Assembly (NCBI RefSeq): GCF_021168455.1
Contig: NZ_JAJOZR010000006.1
Location: forward strand, 62,001 to 126,000
Length of the DNA: 64,000 nucleotides
Origin: Ferranicluibacter quercicola
Lineage (GTDB): Bacteria > Pseudomonadota > Alphaproteobacteria > Rhizobiales > Rhizobiaceae
Direction of reading: 5' to 3'
Below are positions 33,974 through 41,875 of the stretch, piece by piece. Position 1 is the first letter of the stretch; each line of letters begins with the position of its first letter. The notes under the pieces are model-generated. The model ran no database searches. It saw nothing but the letters and a program-made list of their open reading frames with translations, and was not told the origin of the DNA. The translations under genes and the position numbers were made by a program.

Positions 33974-35089
33974 ATGACATTGAAGACCATCACGGCGGCG
34001 CTCGCCGCCACGCTCGCCTTTTCGCCGCTTGCCGCAACGCTGGCCCATGCCGACATCACCATCGGCCTCGTCGCACCGCTGACCGGCCCGGTCGCGGCCA
34101 TCGGCGCGCAGATCAAGAACGGCGCGGAAACCGCTGTCGCGGAGCTGAACAAGAAGGGCGGCGTCAATGGCGAGACGCTCGTTCTGAAGATCGCCGACGA
34201 TGCGGGCGAGCCCAAGCAGGGCGTGTCGGCTGCCAACCAGCTGATCGCCGAGAATATCCGCTTCGTCGTCGGCCCGGTTACCTCCGGCGTCTCGATTCCG
34301 GCCTCCGTCGCCTTCGCCGAGAACGGCACGCTGATGGTCACGCCCACCGCGACCTCGCCGGAACTGACCGCGCGTGGCCTCACCACCGTTTTCCGCACAT
34401 GCGGCCGTGACGACCAGCAGGCCGACGTCGCCGCGAAATATGTGGTCGAGAATTTCAAGGACAAGAAGATCGCGATCCTTAACGACAAGGGCCAGTACGG
34501 CAAGGGCCTTGCCGACGCCTTCAAGACTTCGCTGAACGCCGCCGGCATCACGGAAATCTTCAACGATGCGCTGACGGCCGGCGACAAGGATTTCAGCGCT
34601 CTCGTGACGCGCATGAAGGCGGAAGGCGTCGAGGTTCTCTACTTCGGCGGCTACCACCCGGAAGCGGGCCTTCTGGTGCGCCAGATGAAGGATGCCGGCA
34701 TGAGCGTGCAGCTGATCGCCGGCGATGGCCTGTCGAACAGCGAATTCATCGCCACCGGCGGCGATGACGCCAACGGCACGATCTACACCAACGCCGCCGA
34801 CGCACTGAAGAGCGCCGACAGCAAGGCCGCAGCCGACGCGCTGACCGCCCGCAACATCCCGGTCGAAGCCTTCACGCTCAACGCCTATGCCGCCGTCGAA
34901 GTCATCGCCGCCGGCATCGCCAAGGCCGGCAGCAAGGACGACGCCGAAGCCGTCGCCCAGGCCCTGAAGGACGGCACTCCCATCAAGACCGCCATCGGCG
35001 ACCTCACCTATGGCGAGACCGGCGACCTCACCTCGCAGAGCTTCTCCGTCTACAAATGGGAAGGCGGCAAGACCGTCGCCGCCGAGTAA
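33974..35089 (+). CDS. Branched-chain amino-acid ABC transporter binding protein, LivK-like
   Basis: A 371-residue periplasmic type I binding protein. Signal peptide 1-26 (ending TLAHA). The mature part starts DITIGLVAPLTGPVAAIGAQ and has the LivK fold words DDAGEPKQGVSAANQLI, VGPVTSGVSIPAS and YFGGYHPEAGLLVRQM. It appears without permease or ATPase genes nearby, so it must use a transporter encoded elsewhere or be an orphan receptor. The 296-bp gap before it (33678-33973) shows no gene or recognisable site. Confidence 0.92.
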   Translation: MTLKTITAALAATLAFSPLAATLAHADITIGLVAPLTGPVAAIGAQIKNGAETAVAELNKKGGVNGETLVLKIADDAGEPKQGVSAANQLIAENIRFVVGPVTSGVSIPASVAFAENGTLMVTPTATSPELTARGLTTVFRTCGRDDQQADVAAKYVVENFKDKKIAILNDKGQYGKGLADAFKTSLNAAGITEIFNDALTAGDKDFSALVTRMKAEGVEVLYFGGYHPEAGLLVRQMKDAGMSVQLIAGDGLSNSEFIATGGDDANGTIYTNAADALKSADSKAAADALTARNIPVEAFTLNAYAAVEVIAAGIAKAGSKDDAEAVAQALKDGTPIKTAIGDLTYGETGDLTSQSFSVYKWEGGKTVAAE

Positions 35090-35112
35090 TCCGGCCTACG
35101 ACCGATCCGCAG

Positions 35113-35136
35113 CGGGCGCCGACACGGCGCCCGTTT
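35113..35136 (+). terminator. Intrinsic terminator after the LivK-like gene
   Basis: CGGGCGCC-gacac-GGCGCCCG followed by TTTGCG, 24 bp after the stop. Good stem, short T-run. Confidence 0.8.
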
Positions 35137-35241
35137 GCGTTTCGGGCCATGGTCCCGTTTCCGCGATCGGCACGCGCTCAGCGCCTATTGTCTTGCCGCA
35201 ACGTCCGCCATCGAAACGATTTCGCTTCGGCGGGACATGCT

Positions 35242-35790
35242 TTAGCGGGACCTAAGATAATCGTCCGTCGTCGTGACCTCGGCATAGCCGTAGGCGAGTG
35301 CGGCCATGAAGGCGGCGTGGACCTTGGCGGCCGGCACGGTCTCGCCCCGAAAGACGAGGTCGCGCGTGGCGCACGCGTCCTCAATGACGGTGAGCGCGTA
35401 GCCGAGATCGGCAGCCGCGCGTGCGGTCGCATCGATGCACATGTGGCTCATGGCACCGACGATCGTCACGTTCACGATGCCCGCCGCCTTCAGCAGGGCA
35501 TCGAGCTCCGTCGCGCGAAAGGCGTTCGGATGCGCTTTCACGACGACAGCCTCGCCCTCTGCCGGCGCCATCGCGGGGACGATCTCGGCACCCTCCGTCC
35601 CCGCGACGAAGAAGGGCGAGCCCTGCGGGCTTTCGTGGCGCACATGGATCACGAGATCCTGCGCGTGCCGGGCGGCGGCGAGCACCGCCGCGGCGCGCGG
35701 GATGGCAGCATCGATTCCCGTGAGCGGAAACCGGCCAGAGGCCAAATAGTCCTTCTGCAGATCGACGATGATGATGGCGCGTTTGCTCAT
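35242..35790 (-). CDS. Isochorismatase family cysteine hydrolase
   Basis: A 182-residue cytoplasmic enzyme with the full catalytic triad of the family: Asp10 in IIVDLQKDY, Lys85 in VVKAHPNAF and Cys118 in SHMCIDATARAA, with the cis-peptide region GAMSHM. Nearest known activities include nicotinamidase-like and N-carbamoyl amidases; the exact substrate is not clear. It is transcribed away from the GlxA/AraC-like regulator gene through an 84-bp gap, suggesting control by that protein. Confidence 0.9.
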   Translation of the reverse strand: MSKRAIIIVDLQKDYLASGRFPLTGIDAAIPRAAAVLAAARHAQDLVIHVRHESPQGSPFFVAGTEGAEIVPAMAPAEGEAVVVKAHPNAFRATELDALLKAAGIVNVTIVGAMSHMCIDATARAAADLGYALTVIEDACATRDLVFRGETVPAAKVHAAFMAALAYGYAEVTTTDDYLRSR

Positions 35791-35874
35791 GCTGTGTTCT
35801 TTCCGATGGAGGGGCTAGACTAGCGCGCCCGGAGGTTGGACAAGAGTGGCGGGATCGACAGATATCGGGGCGAT

Positions 35875-36858
35875 ATGGACAAACATGCGTGTATGGTCGA
35901 GATCGGCATTCTCGGATATGCGGGCGCGCAGGCGGCCGCTCGTCTCGGCATGACCGATCTTCTGATCGCCGCGAACGGCATCGCCGGTCGGGCGCGTGCG
36001 CCCGGACAGCCGCAGTTTCGCGTGACGCACTTGTCTCTGGAGGCGGGGCGATCCGAACCCGGCCGAACCTTCGATACCGACCCTGAGGGTGTCGGCCATC
36101 CCGCCGTGATCATCCTGCCGCCGGGGCTCGGCGAACCCCTGGCGGCGCCGGAGGCGAGGATCCATGCCGACTGGCTGACCCGGCAGCATGCGCAGGGCGC
36201 GATCCTGTGCTCGATCTGCAAGGGCGCCTTCCTGCTCGGGGAAACGGGCCTGCTCGACGGCCGGCCGGTCACGACGCACTGGAGCTACGAGGAGCCCTTG
36301 ATGGCGCGGTTCCCCGCGATACGGCTGAACACCGACCGTCTTATCATCGATGACGGCGACATCATCACGGCCGGCGGCATGATGGCCTGGATCGACCTCT
36401 GCTTGATCCTCGTTTCCCGCTTTCTCGGCCCGGCCGTCATGATGAACACCGCGCGGGCCTTTCTGGTCGATCCGCCCGGACGGGAGCAGAGCTTCTACAG
36501 CCCGTTCTTCCCGCGCCTGCATCATGGCGACGGGGCCGTGCTCAAGGTTCAGCACTGGCTTCAAGCCACTGGCGGCGCCGAGATGCGTCTGTCGGTCCTC
36601 GCCGGTCATGCCGGGTTGGAAGCGCGCACCTTCACGCGCCGGTTTCAGAAGGCGACCGGACACACGAGCGGCGACTATGTGCAGCGCCTGCGCGTGACGC
36701 GGGCGCGCGACCTGCTGCAGCTGACGCGCGACCCGATCGACGCCATCGCGTGGGCGGTGCATTACGCAGATCCCGGCGCCTTCAGAAAGGTCTTCACCCG
36801 CATCGTCGGTCTCTCCCCGGGCGAGTATCGCCAGCGCTTTCGCGTGACGGCGGCATAG
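35875..36858 (+). CDS. GlxA-type regulator: DJ-1/PfpI domain plus AraC DNA-binding domain
   Basis: A 327-residue transcription regulator. Residues about 7-190 form a DJ-1/PfpI-like domain with Cys115 at the elbow of SICKGAFLLGETGLLDGRPV, likely a sensor rather than an enzyme. Residues about 225-325 are an AraC-type double helix-turn-helix (LSVLAGHAGLEARTFTRRFQ, IDAIAWAVHYADPGAFRKVF). ATG 35875 begins the fold; a TTG 39 bp upstream is also open. Divergent from the isochorismatase-like gene, its probable target. Confidence 0.88.
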   Translation: MDKHACMVEIGILGYAGAQAAARLGMTDLLIAANGIAGRARAPGQPQFRVTHLSLEAGRSEPGRTFDTDPEGVGHPAVIILPPGLGEPLAAPEARIHADWLTRQHAQGAILCSICKGAFLLGETGLLDGRPVTTHWSYEEPLMARFPAIRLNTDRLIIDDGDIITAGGMMAWIDLCLILVSRFLGPAVMMNTARAFLVDPPGREQSFYSPFFPRLHHGDGAVLKVQHWLQATGGAEMRLSVLAGHAGLEARTFTRRFQKATGHTSGDYVQRLRVTRARDLLQLTRDPIDAIAWAVHYADPGAFRKVFTRIVGLSPGEYRQRFRVTAA

Positions 36859-36942
36859 GCTTATGGCATCCCTCCCGAATCGATTCCGGTTCGCGGAGTT
36901 TTGCCGTAAGAGACGGACCAACCGGCATTTGGAGGCCATGAC

Positions 36943-37188
36943 GTGAGCAATGACTGGAACAAGGGTGTGTCGCTAGCGCTGGAAGGACCCGGCATGTTCA
37001 CCACCATCACCAACAATCAGCAGGCATCCTGGGCGCTCATCGAAGACTGGCCTCTGGAGGACGGCGAAGCGCTGGACGCGGCGCTCCTGACCCTGGAGGC
37101 GGCGATGAAGGGCAAGAAGTCGGCCGAAGCCGCCCGGCTGTCGTTCATTGCCGCCGCCCATGAGGCGGGCATCGAGATCAGGGAGTAG
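36943..37188 (+). CDS. DUF982 family protein
   Basis: An 81-residue cytoplasmic protein with DUF982 features: early WNKGVSLALEGPGMFTTI, central ASWALIEDWPLEDGEALDAA and a C-terminal ARLSFIAAAHEAGIEIRE helix. DUF982 is found almost only in Rhizobiales, with unknown function. The start is GTG with GGAGG seven bases upstream; a nearby ATG is out of frame. Stands alone on the plus strand. Confidence 0.8.
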   Translation: MSNDWNKGVSLALEGPGMFTTITNNQQASWALIEDWPLEDGEALDAALLTLEAAMKGKKSAEAARLSFIAAAHEAGIEIRE

Positions 37189-37293
37189 CGGTTCCGCCCG
37201 CACCGAGCGCGCCCGAGAGCCGGCGAGCCGTCTCTCGCGGTCATGCGACGGCCATCCGGACGCAGGCCGCTGCTCCCTTCCGGGGGAACGACG

Positions 37294-38019
37294 CTAGCGT
37301 GTGATCCGGGCCAATCCTTTCGCAAGGATGACGCCCGTCGGCCGGCCGGTCGGGGAGCCGCCCGCCGGCTCCAGGGTCAGCTCGTAGAGCTGGCTGTCGC
37401 GCGGCAGGGGCAGGCCGGATCCGGCAGCAGCATGCCCTTGCAGGCGCACCGAGCGGGCATCCTCGATCAGCCCGAGCGAAACCGGGCCGCGTTCGGGCGA
37501 CGGCAGGGTCCAGACCTCGATCGTCTTGTCCGCGGGCACCGTAAAGTCCGCCAGCAGCCGGACGGCCGCCGTCTCGTTGCCGAAATCCTCCACGATCGCC
37601 TGGATCTCGCCGGCCTCGTTGACGAGAACCGCCACGACGAGCGGCTCGACGGTGCGCAGGAGGTTGAACGACAGCGCCACGGCCAGAAGCACCGCCGCAG
37701 CCAGCGCCGCAAGCGCCGTCGCCCGCCACCGCCGCCCGCCCGGGCTGTTGTCGTTGGCCGTCGGCCGGCGCGTTTCGGCCGATGCAGCGCCCTGCACCGG
37801 CAGCGCGGCGTCGATGCGGCTCCACAGATCGTCACCGACGACGGCAGGGTCGGCCGTATCGTCCAGCGGCAGGAACCGGTCCCGGCTGGCGGCGATGGCC
37901 GCCTTGAGGTCGGGATCGCGGTCCATCTCGGCCTCGACCTGCCGCGCCTCCGCCGGCTCCAGCAGTCCGAGCACATATTCGTCGGCCATGGCGGCGATCT
38001 CGGTCCGGTCCTTGCTCAT
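37294..38019 (-). CDS. Anti-sigma factor, RskA family
   Basis: A 241-residue single-pass membrane regulator. The N-terminal anti-sigma domain (ADEYVLGLLEPAEARQVEAE) holds the ECF sigma factor at the membrane. A membrane segment at about 99-121 (RATALAALAAAVLLAVALSF) and an RskA-type periplasmic domain follow (TVPADKTIEVWTLPSPERGP, SLGLIEDA). Release is normally by regulated proteolysis. The ATG overlaps the sigma gene stop (ATGA), the usual stoichiometric coupling. Confidence 0.9.
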   Translation of the reverse strand: MSKDRTEIAAMADEYVLGLLEPAEARQVEAEMDRDPDLKAAIAASRDRFLPLDDTADPAVVGDDLWSRIDAALPVQGAASAETRRPTANDNSPGGRRWRATALAALAAAVLLAVALSFNLLRTVEPLVVAVLVNEAGEIQAIVEDFGNETAAVRLLADFTVPADKTIEVWTLPSPERGPVSLGLIEDARSVRLQGHAAAGSGLPLPRDSQLYELTLEPAGGSPTGRPTGVILAKGLARITR

Positions 38020-38567
38020 GCCATGCACTCCCGCAATGCGGAGAGGCCGCGCCGGATCCAGGACTTCGTCGTGCCGAGCGGGATACGCAGCTGGCCGGCG
38101 ATCTCGCCATGGGAATATCCGCCGATATAGGCCATGAGAATGCCGCGCCTCTTGGTGTCGTCGAGGGCGCCCAGGCAATCGTGCAGCCGGGAGGTCCGAT
38201 CGAGCCGGTGCCATGCGGCCATCACGTGATCCACCTGATCGCGCTCGCGCAGCCCCTCGACATCCTCGACCGTATATTCCCGCCTGCCGTCGCGCAGCAG
38301 GTTGAGGGCGCGGTTTCGCACGATGGCATAGATCCAGCCGCGGGCGGAGCCGCGATCCGGCCGGTACTGATGCGCCTGCGTCCAGATGCGGATGAAGCTG
38401 TCCTGAACCACCTCTTCGGCCAGATCGCGCCGCCGCACGATGCGCTCGGCAATCGTCACCAGCCGGCCGGCCTCCCGATCGAAGATGCTGCGCAAGGCCG
38501 TGCGATCCCCCTGCGCACAGGCGGCAAGGGCCGTCGTCAGATCGTCCGGCGCTGAACCCGTCACCAT
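38016..38567 (-). CDS. ECF sigma factor, SigK-like
   Basis: A 183-residue ECF sigma factor. Region 2 is seen in LFDREAGRL-like FDREAGRLVTIAERIV and RDLAEEVVQDSFIRIW; region 4 in GILMAYIGGYSHGEIAGQLR and LGTTKSWIRRGLSAL. ATG 38567 is preferred (AAAAGGG upstream); a start 45 bp further up is open. Partnered with an RskA-type anti-sigma factor and divergent from a DUF4394 gene, the arrangement typical of the SigK group (ECF19). GCATCC words in the divergent region are candidate -35 elements for autoregulation. Confidence 0.9.
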   Translation of the reverse strand: MVTGSAPDDLTTALAACAQGDRTALRSIFDREAGRLVTIAERIVRRRDLAEEVVQDSFIRIWTQAHQYRPDRGSARGWIYAIVRNRALNLLRDGRREYTVEDVEGLRERDQVDHVMAAWHRLDRTSRLHDCLGALDDTKRRGILMAYIGGYSHGEIAGQLRIPLGTTKSWIRRGLSALRECMA

Positions 38568-38637
38568 GCAAACCCTTTTCCCGTCACCCGCACCGTCGGT
38601 GCGTCCCGACATACTCTACCCGCCGGAACGCCGGAAT

Positions 38638-38643
38638 GGATGC
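38638..38643 (-). promoter_or_regulatory. Candidate ECF -35 element for sigma/anti-sigma operon (GCATCC)
   Basis: GCATCC on the minus strand 71 bp before the sigma factor ATG. The CCATCC-like -35 word is known for mycobacterial SigK; the matching -10 here is not clear. Confidence 0.35.
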
Positions 38644-38669
38644 GGCCGGCAAATTTTTTTCGATGGCCT

Positions 38670-38675
38670 GCATCC
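38670..38675 (+). promoter_or_regulatory. Candidate ECF -35 element for DUF4394 gene (GCATCC)
   Basis: GCATCC on the plus strand with TGTCTT 17 bases further, about 90 bp before the DUF4394 gene. The mirror-image copy for the sigma operon lies 26 bp to the left, so one sigma factor could fire both promoters. Confidence 0.4.
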
Positions 38676-38766
38676 AAACGGGTCCTCTCCGGTGTCTTCA
38701 CCACAGGAAGCATCGTCATCCACGCCGAGATGCCTTCTCAACTGGATCAACACACGGGAGATTTCC

Positions 38767-39555
38767 ATGAAGACCGTTCGTTTTGCCCTGCTCACCTCCA
38801 CCCTCCTCGTCGCCAGCGCCGGCAGCCTTCTCGCCGCGCCCGTCCTCGGCCTGACCGGCGACAAGACCCTCGTCCTGTTCGACACGGAGAAACCCGCCGT
38901 CACGAAGAGCATGGACGTCACCGGCATCGACAAGCTCGTCGGCATCGATCTTCGTCCGGGAACCAAGACCATCATCGGCGTCACGCCGGAGCACGAGATC
39001 GTCTCGATCGATCTTGAGACGGGTGCCGCGACGTCTGTCGCCAGGATGGACAAGATGCTGACGATGACGGCCGCGCCCGTTGTGGTCGATTTCAACCCGA
39101 TGGCCGATCGCCTGCGCTTCATGACCGGCACCACCAACCATCGCGTCCACCCCGATACCGGCGCCGTCACGGTCGATGGCACCCTCGCCTTCGAGGACGG
39201 CGACATGCACAAGGGCGAGACGCCGGACATCGTCGCGGCGGCCTATACCAATTCGATCGGCAAGCCGGAGAAGACGGCGATGTACAACATCGACGCGACG
39301 ATCGGCGCCCTGATCCAGCAGACGAAGCCGAACGACGGCACCTTGAAGGCCATCGGCAAGCTCGGCCTGAAGGACAAGCCGGCCACCTATGCCTTCGATA
39401 TCCAGGGCATGGAGAACGGTGGAAACGCTGCCTATCTCGCCGCCGGCAAGACGCTCTATACGGTCAACCTGGAAACCGGTGCGGCGACCGAAGTCGGTGC
39501 GATCACGGGCCTCGACGGCGATCTGCGCGATATCGCGATCCTGCCGGCGATGTAA
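38767..39555 (+). CDS. Exported DUF4394 protein
   Basis: A 262-residue exported protein. Signal peptide to about residue 23 (LLVASAGSLLA). The body has beta-propeller-like repeats: LTGDKTLVLFDTEKP, GIDLRPGTKTIIGVT, ADRLRFMTGTTNHRVHPDTG, LYTVNLETGAATEVG. DUF4394 genes are frequent partners of SigK-type ECF factors; their role is unknown, perhaps as periplasmic protection or sensing. Divergent from the sigma gene and followed by a hairpin terminator. Confidence 0.87.
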   Translation: MKTVRFALLTSTLLVASAGSLLAAPVLGLTGDKTLVLFDTEKPAVTKSMDVTGIDKLVGIDLRPGTKTIIGVTPEHEIVSIDLETGAATSVARMDKMLTMTAAPVVVDFNPMADRLRFMTGTTNHRVHPDTGAVTVDGTLAFEDGDMHKGETPDIVAAAYTNSIGKPEKTAMYNIDATIGALIQQTKPNDGTLKAIGKLGLKDKPATYAFDIQGMENGGNAAYLAAGKTLYTVNLETGAATEVGAITGLDGDLRDIAILPAM

Positions 39556-39570
39556 GGCTTTGGCAGACCG

Positions 39571-39600
39571 GTGCGGCCGTGCCGATGCGCGGCCGCACTT
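39571..39600. terminator. Hairpin between convergent DUF4394 and LacI-type genes
   Basis: GTGCGGCCG-n10-CGGCCGCAC followed by TT, 15 bp after the DUF4394 stop and 12 bp before the LacI stop on the other strand. Probably serves both genes. Confidence 0.65.
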
Positions 39601-39611
39601 CCCCCCGTCGT

Positions 39612-40712
39612 CTACAGACGGCGAATGCGGGGACCCGCATCCGCCGTGCCCGGCACGGCGACGGAGGCACGCTCCACCAGCTGCGTCGGCAGGATCAGGC
39701 GGCGCGGGGCGCATGTCTCGCCGTTCAGCCGCTCGATGAGCATTCTCGCCGCCGCCTCTCCCATGTCGTAGACGGGCTGGCGGACGACCGTCACCGATGG
39801 CGTCGTCACCGCCGTCCATGCGGCATCGTGGAAGGTGACGAGCGACAGCGCATCGGGCATGGCGATGCCCTGCTCGCGCGCGATCTTGAAGATTTCCAGC
39901 GCGATGAGGCTGTCCGAGGCGATGATGGCGCTGGGGGGCGTGGCCGCGCCCAGCAGGTCGATCGTCAGGCGGCGCGCCGCATCGGAGGTGTTCGCACCGA
40001 GCCGCACCCATCGCGGCATATCCGCTATGCCGGCCTGCGCGCCGACCTGCAGGAACCCCTCGATCCGCTCGCGCACCGACGCCGTCAGGATGTCGCGCGT
40101 GTCGCGATAGAGATGCGTCGGCGTATCGCAGGCCGTGACATAGGCGATGTGGCGATGGCCGCGCTCGACCAGCAGACGCGTGACGGCTTCCGCCGCCTGC
40201 CTGTCGTCCGCCGTGACGCTGTCGACGGCCAGGGCGGCGATGGCGCGATCCAGAAGAACCAGCGGCCGGCCGGCGTGCCCGATGTCTTCGAGATGGCCGA
40301 TCGCGCTGTCCTGCGCCGGGGAGACGATCAGGCCGTCGACCCGCTTGGCCACCAGCGTCTCGATCGCCATGCGCTCGGCGGCGACATCCTCGCCGGAATT
40401 GGCAAGCACCACATTGAAGCCGCTCGCGCGCGCCGCATCCGAAATGCCGCGGACGGCCGAGCCGAAAAACGGGTTCTCGATATCCCCGACGACGACGCCG
40501 ATCGTTCCCGACCGGCCGGTGGTCATGCTGCGGGCCAGTTCGTTGGGCCGATAGCCGAGCGCCTGCGCGGCCTGCATCACCGTGTCGCGCGCCTTGTCGC
40601 TCACGGTGCCATAGCCGCCGAGCACGCGTGCGGCGGTGGCTTTCGACACCCCCGACAGACGCGCCACGTCGGCCACGGTCGCGGCAGTCGTTTTCGGCTG
40701 AGCTTCTTTCAT
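39612..40712 (-). CDS. LacI-family transcriptional regulator
   Basis: A 366-residue repressor. The N-terminal headpiece reads ATVADVARLSGVSKATAARV, hinge helix RPNELARSMTTGRS, then a periplasmic-binding-protein-like core (IGVVVGDIENPFFGSAVRGI, GLIVSP, IIASDSLIALEI). It is divergent from the binding protein / fused ABC / oxidoreductase genes. Two ACCGGT-centred palindromes 21 bp apart in the gap are its likely operators. Effector not known; it should be the substrate or product of the transported compound. Confidence 0.92.
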   Translation of the reverse strand: MKEAQPKTTAATVADVARLSGVSKATAARVLGGYGTVSDKARDTVMQAAQALGYRPNELARSMTTGRSGTIGVVVGDIENPFFGSAVRGISDAARASGFNVVLANSGEDVAAERMAIETLVAKRVDGLIVSPAQDSAIGHLEDIGHAGRPLVLLDRAIAALAVDSVTADDRQAAEAVTRLLVERGHRHIAYVTACDTPTHLYRDTRDILTASVRERIEGFLQVGAQAGIADMPRWVRLGANTSDAARRLTIDLLGAATPPSAIIASDSLIALEIFKIAREQGIAMPDALSLVTFHDAAWTAVTTPSVTVVRQPVYDMGEAAARMLIERLNGETCAPRRLILPTQLVERASVAVPGTADAGPRIRRL

Positions 40713-40775
40713 CCGCCCAGCTTTACAAGAGATATTGACGACGGGTCAACGCGTATATATCAATCGTGAAAGCGC

Positions 40776-40793
40776 AAAGAGACCGGTCTCTTT
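40776..40793. promoter_or_regulatory. Perfect 18-bp palindrome, LacI-type operator 1
   Basis: AAAGAGACCGGTCTCTTT is fully symmetric around the central CG step, as usual for LacI/GalR operators. It lies 64 bp before the regulator gene and 144 bp before the transporter gene. Confidence 0.75.
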
Positions 40794-40796
40794 CAA

Positions 40797-40814
40797 GAAG
40801 AAACCGGTCTCACG
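40797..40814. promoter_or_regulatory. LacI-type operator 2 (imperfect)
   Basis: GAAGAAACCGGTCTCACG repeats the core of operator 1 with one good half (GGTCTC). The two ACCGGT centres are 21 bp apart, two helical turns, so two dimers would lie on the same face of DNA. Confidence 0.65.
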
Positions 40815-40936
40815 CTCATGATAACGAGATTGGCTCATGACATCACGGTCATGGCGGAGGGAGATCCTCTGTCTGGCGACGCCGCGGCGTGTCCTGCAAA
40901 GCCGATCCGCCCCAACCCCAGAGACGGAGAACCATC

Positions 40937-41776
40937 ATGACGATTTCAGCTGTGTCCAAACCCTCGCTTTCGGCCCGCCTGCGGCAGGCGGCCGTCGCCG
41001 CCACGCTCGCTTTCACGGGCGCCCTTTCCACGACGGCGCTTGCCGCCGAGAACCCCTATGGCCTGATCGACCCGCAGACCATCAGCGTCGGCACTATGGG
41101 CGATGCCAAGCCCTACACCTTCACCACGGTCGATGGCGGCTTCACGGGCTTCGACATCGAGTTGTTCCTCGACGTCGCCCGGCGCATGGGGTTCACGAAG
41201 GAACAGGTGATCTTCACCGGCCAGGAGTTCTCCGCCCTGATGCCGTCCGTGGCGAACGGCCGCTTCGACGTCGCGGTCGCCGCCATCGGCACGACGGACA
41301 AGCGCAAGCAGACGGTCGATTTTTCCGACGGCTATCTCGCCGGCTACCTTTCCATCGTCACGCCGGAAGCGGCCATCACGGATGCCGCCGCGCTCAAGGG
41401 CAAGCGCCTCGGCGTCGTGCAGGGCACACTGCAGGAGATCTACGCCGAAAAGACCTTCACCGGCACCGATCTCGTCAAGTTCCCGGACAACAATTCCGCG
41501 ATCTCCGGACTGAACAACGGCACCGTGGACGCGCATTTCCTCGACTACGAGGCCGCCAAGGACTACACGGCGCGCTATCCCGCCCTGAAGGTCGCCATCA
41601 ACATTCCGAGCTTCGACGCCCCGGCCGGCTTCGTCATCCGCAAGGGCAACGACGCGCTGCGCACGGCCTTCAACACGGCGCTCCACGACGCCATGCAGGA
41701 CGGCACCTGGAAGACGCTGTACGAAAAGTGGTTCCCGGGCTCGCCGATGCCGGACGCCTACCTCCCCAAGAAGTGA
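40937..41776 (+). CDS. Amino-acid-type ABC binding protein (SBP_bac_3)
   Basis: A 279-residue periplasmic binding protein. Signal peptide to about residue 36 (ALSTTALA|AENPYG). Family-3 words: GDAKPYTFTTVDGGFTGFDI, NGRFDVAVAAIGTTDKRKQT, FSDGYLAGYLSIVT, and C-terminal WKTLYEKWFPGSPMPDAYLP. It supplies the fused permease-ATPase encoded next. ATG 40937 has GGAGA upstream. The downstream amine-oxidising flavoprotein suggests an amino acid or amine substrate. Confidence 0.92.
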   Translation: MTISAVSKPSLSARLRQAAVAATLAFTGALSTTALAAENPYGLIDPQTISVGTMGDAKPYTFTTVDGGFTGFDIELFLDVARRMGFTKEQVIFTGQEFSALMPSVANGRFDVAVAAIGTTDKRKQTVDFSDGYLAGYLSIVTPEAAITDAAALKGKRLGVVQGTLQEIYAEKTFTGTDLVKFPDNNSAISGLNNGTVDAHFLDYEAAKDYTARYPALKVAINIPSFDAPAGFVIRKGNDALRTAFNTALHDAMQDGTWKTLYEKWFPGSPMPDAYLPKK

Positions 41777-41875
41777 CGCCTGAACCCGGTCGCATGTCGC
41801 GGCCGGGTATTCACCTGCCGCCGCCCGGCATTGCGTGTGCCGGCGGCGGCTGGAGACACGCTGAAGGAAGACTGC

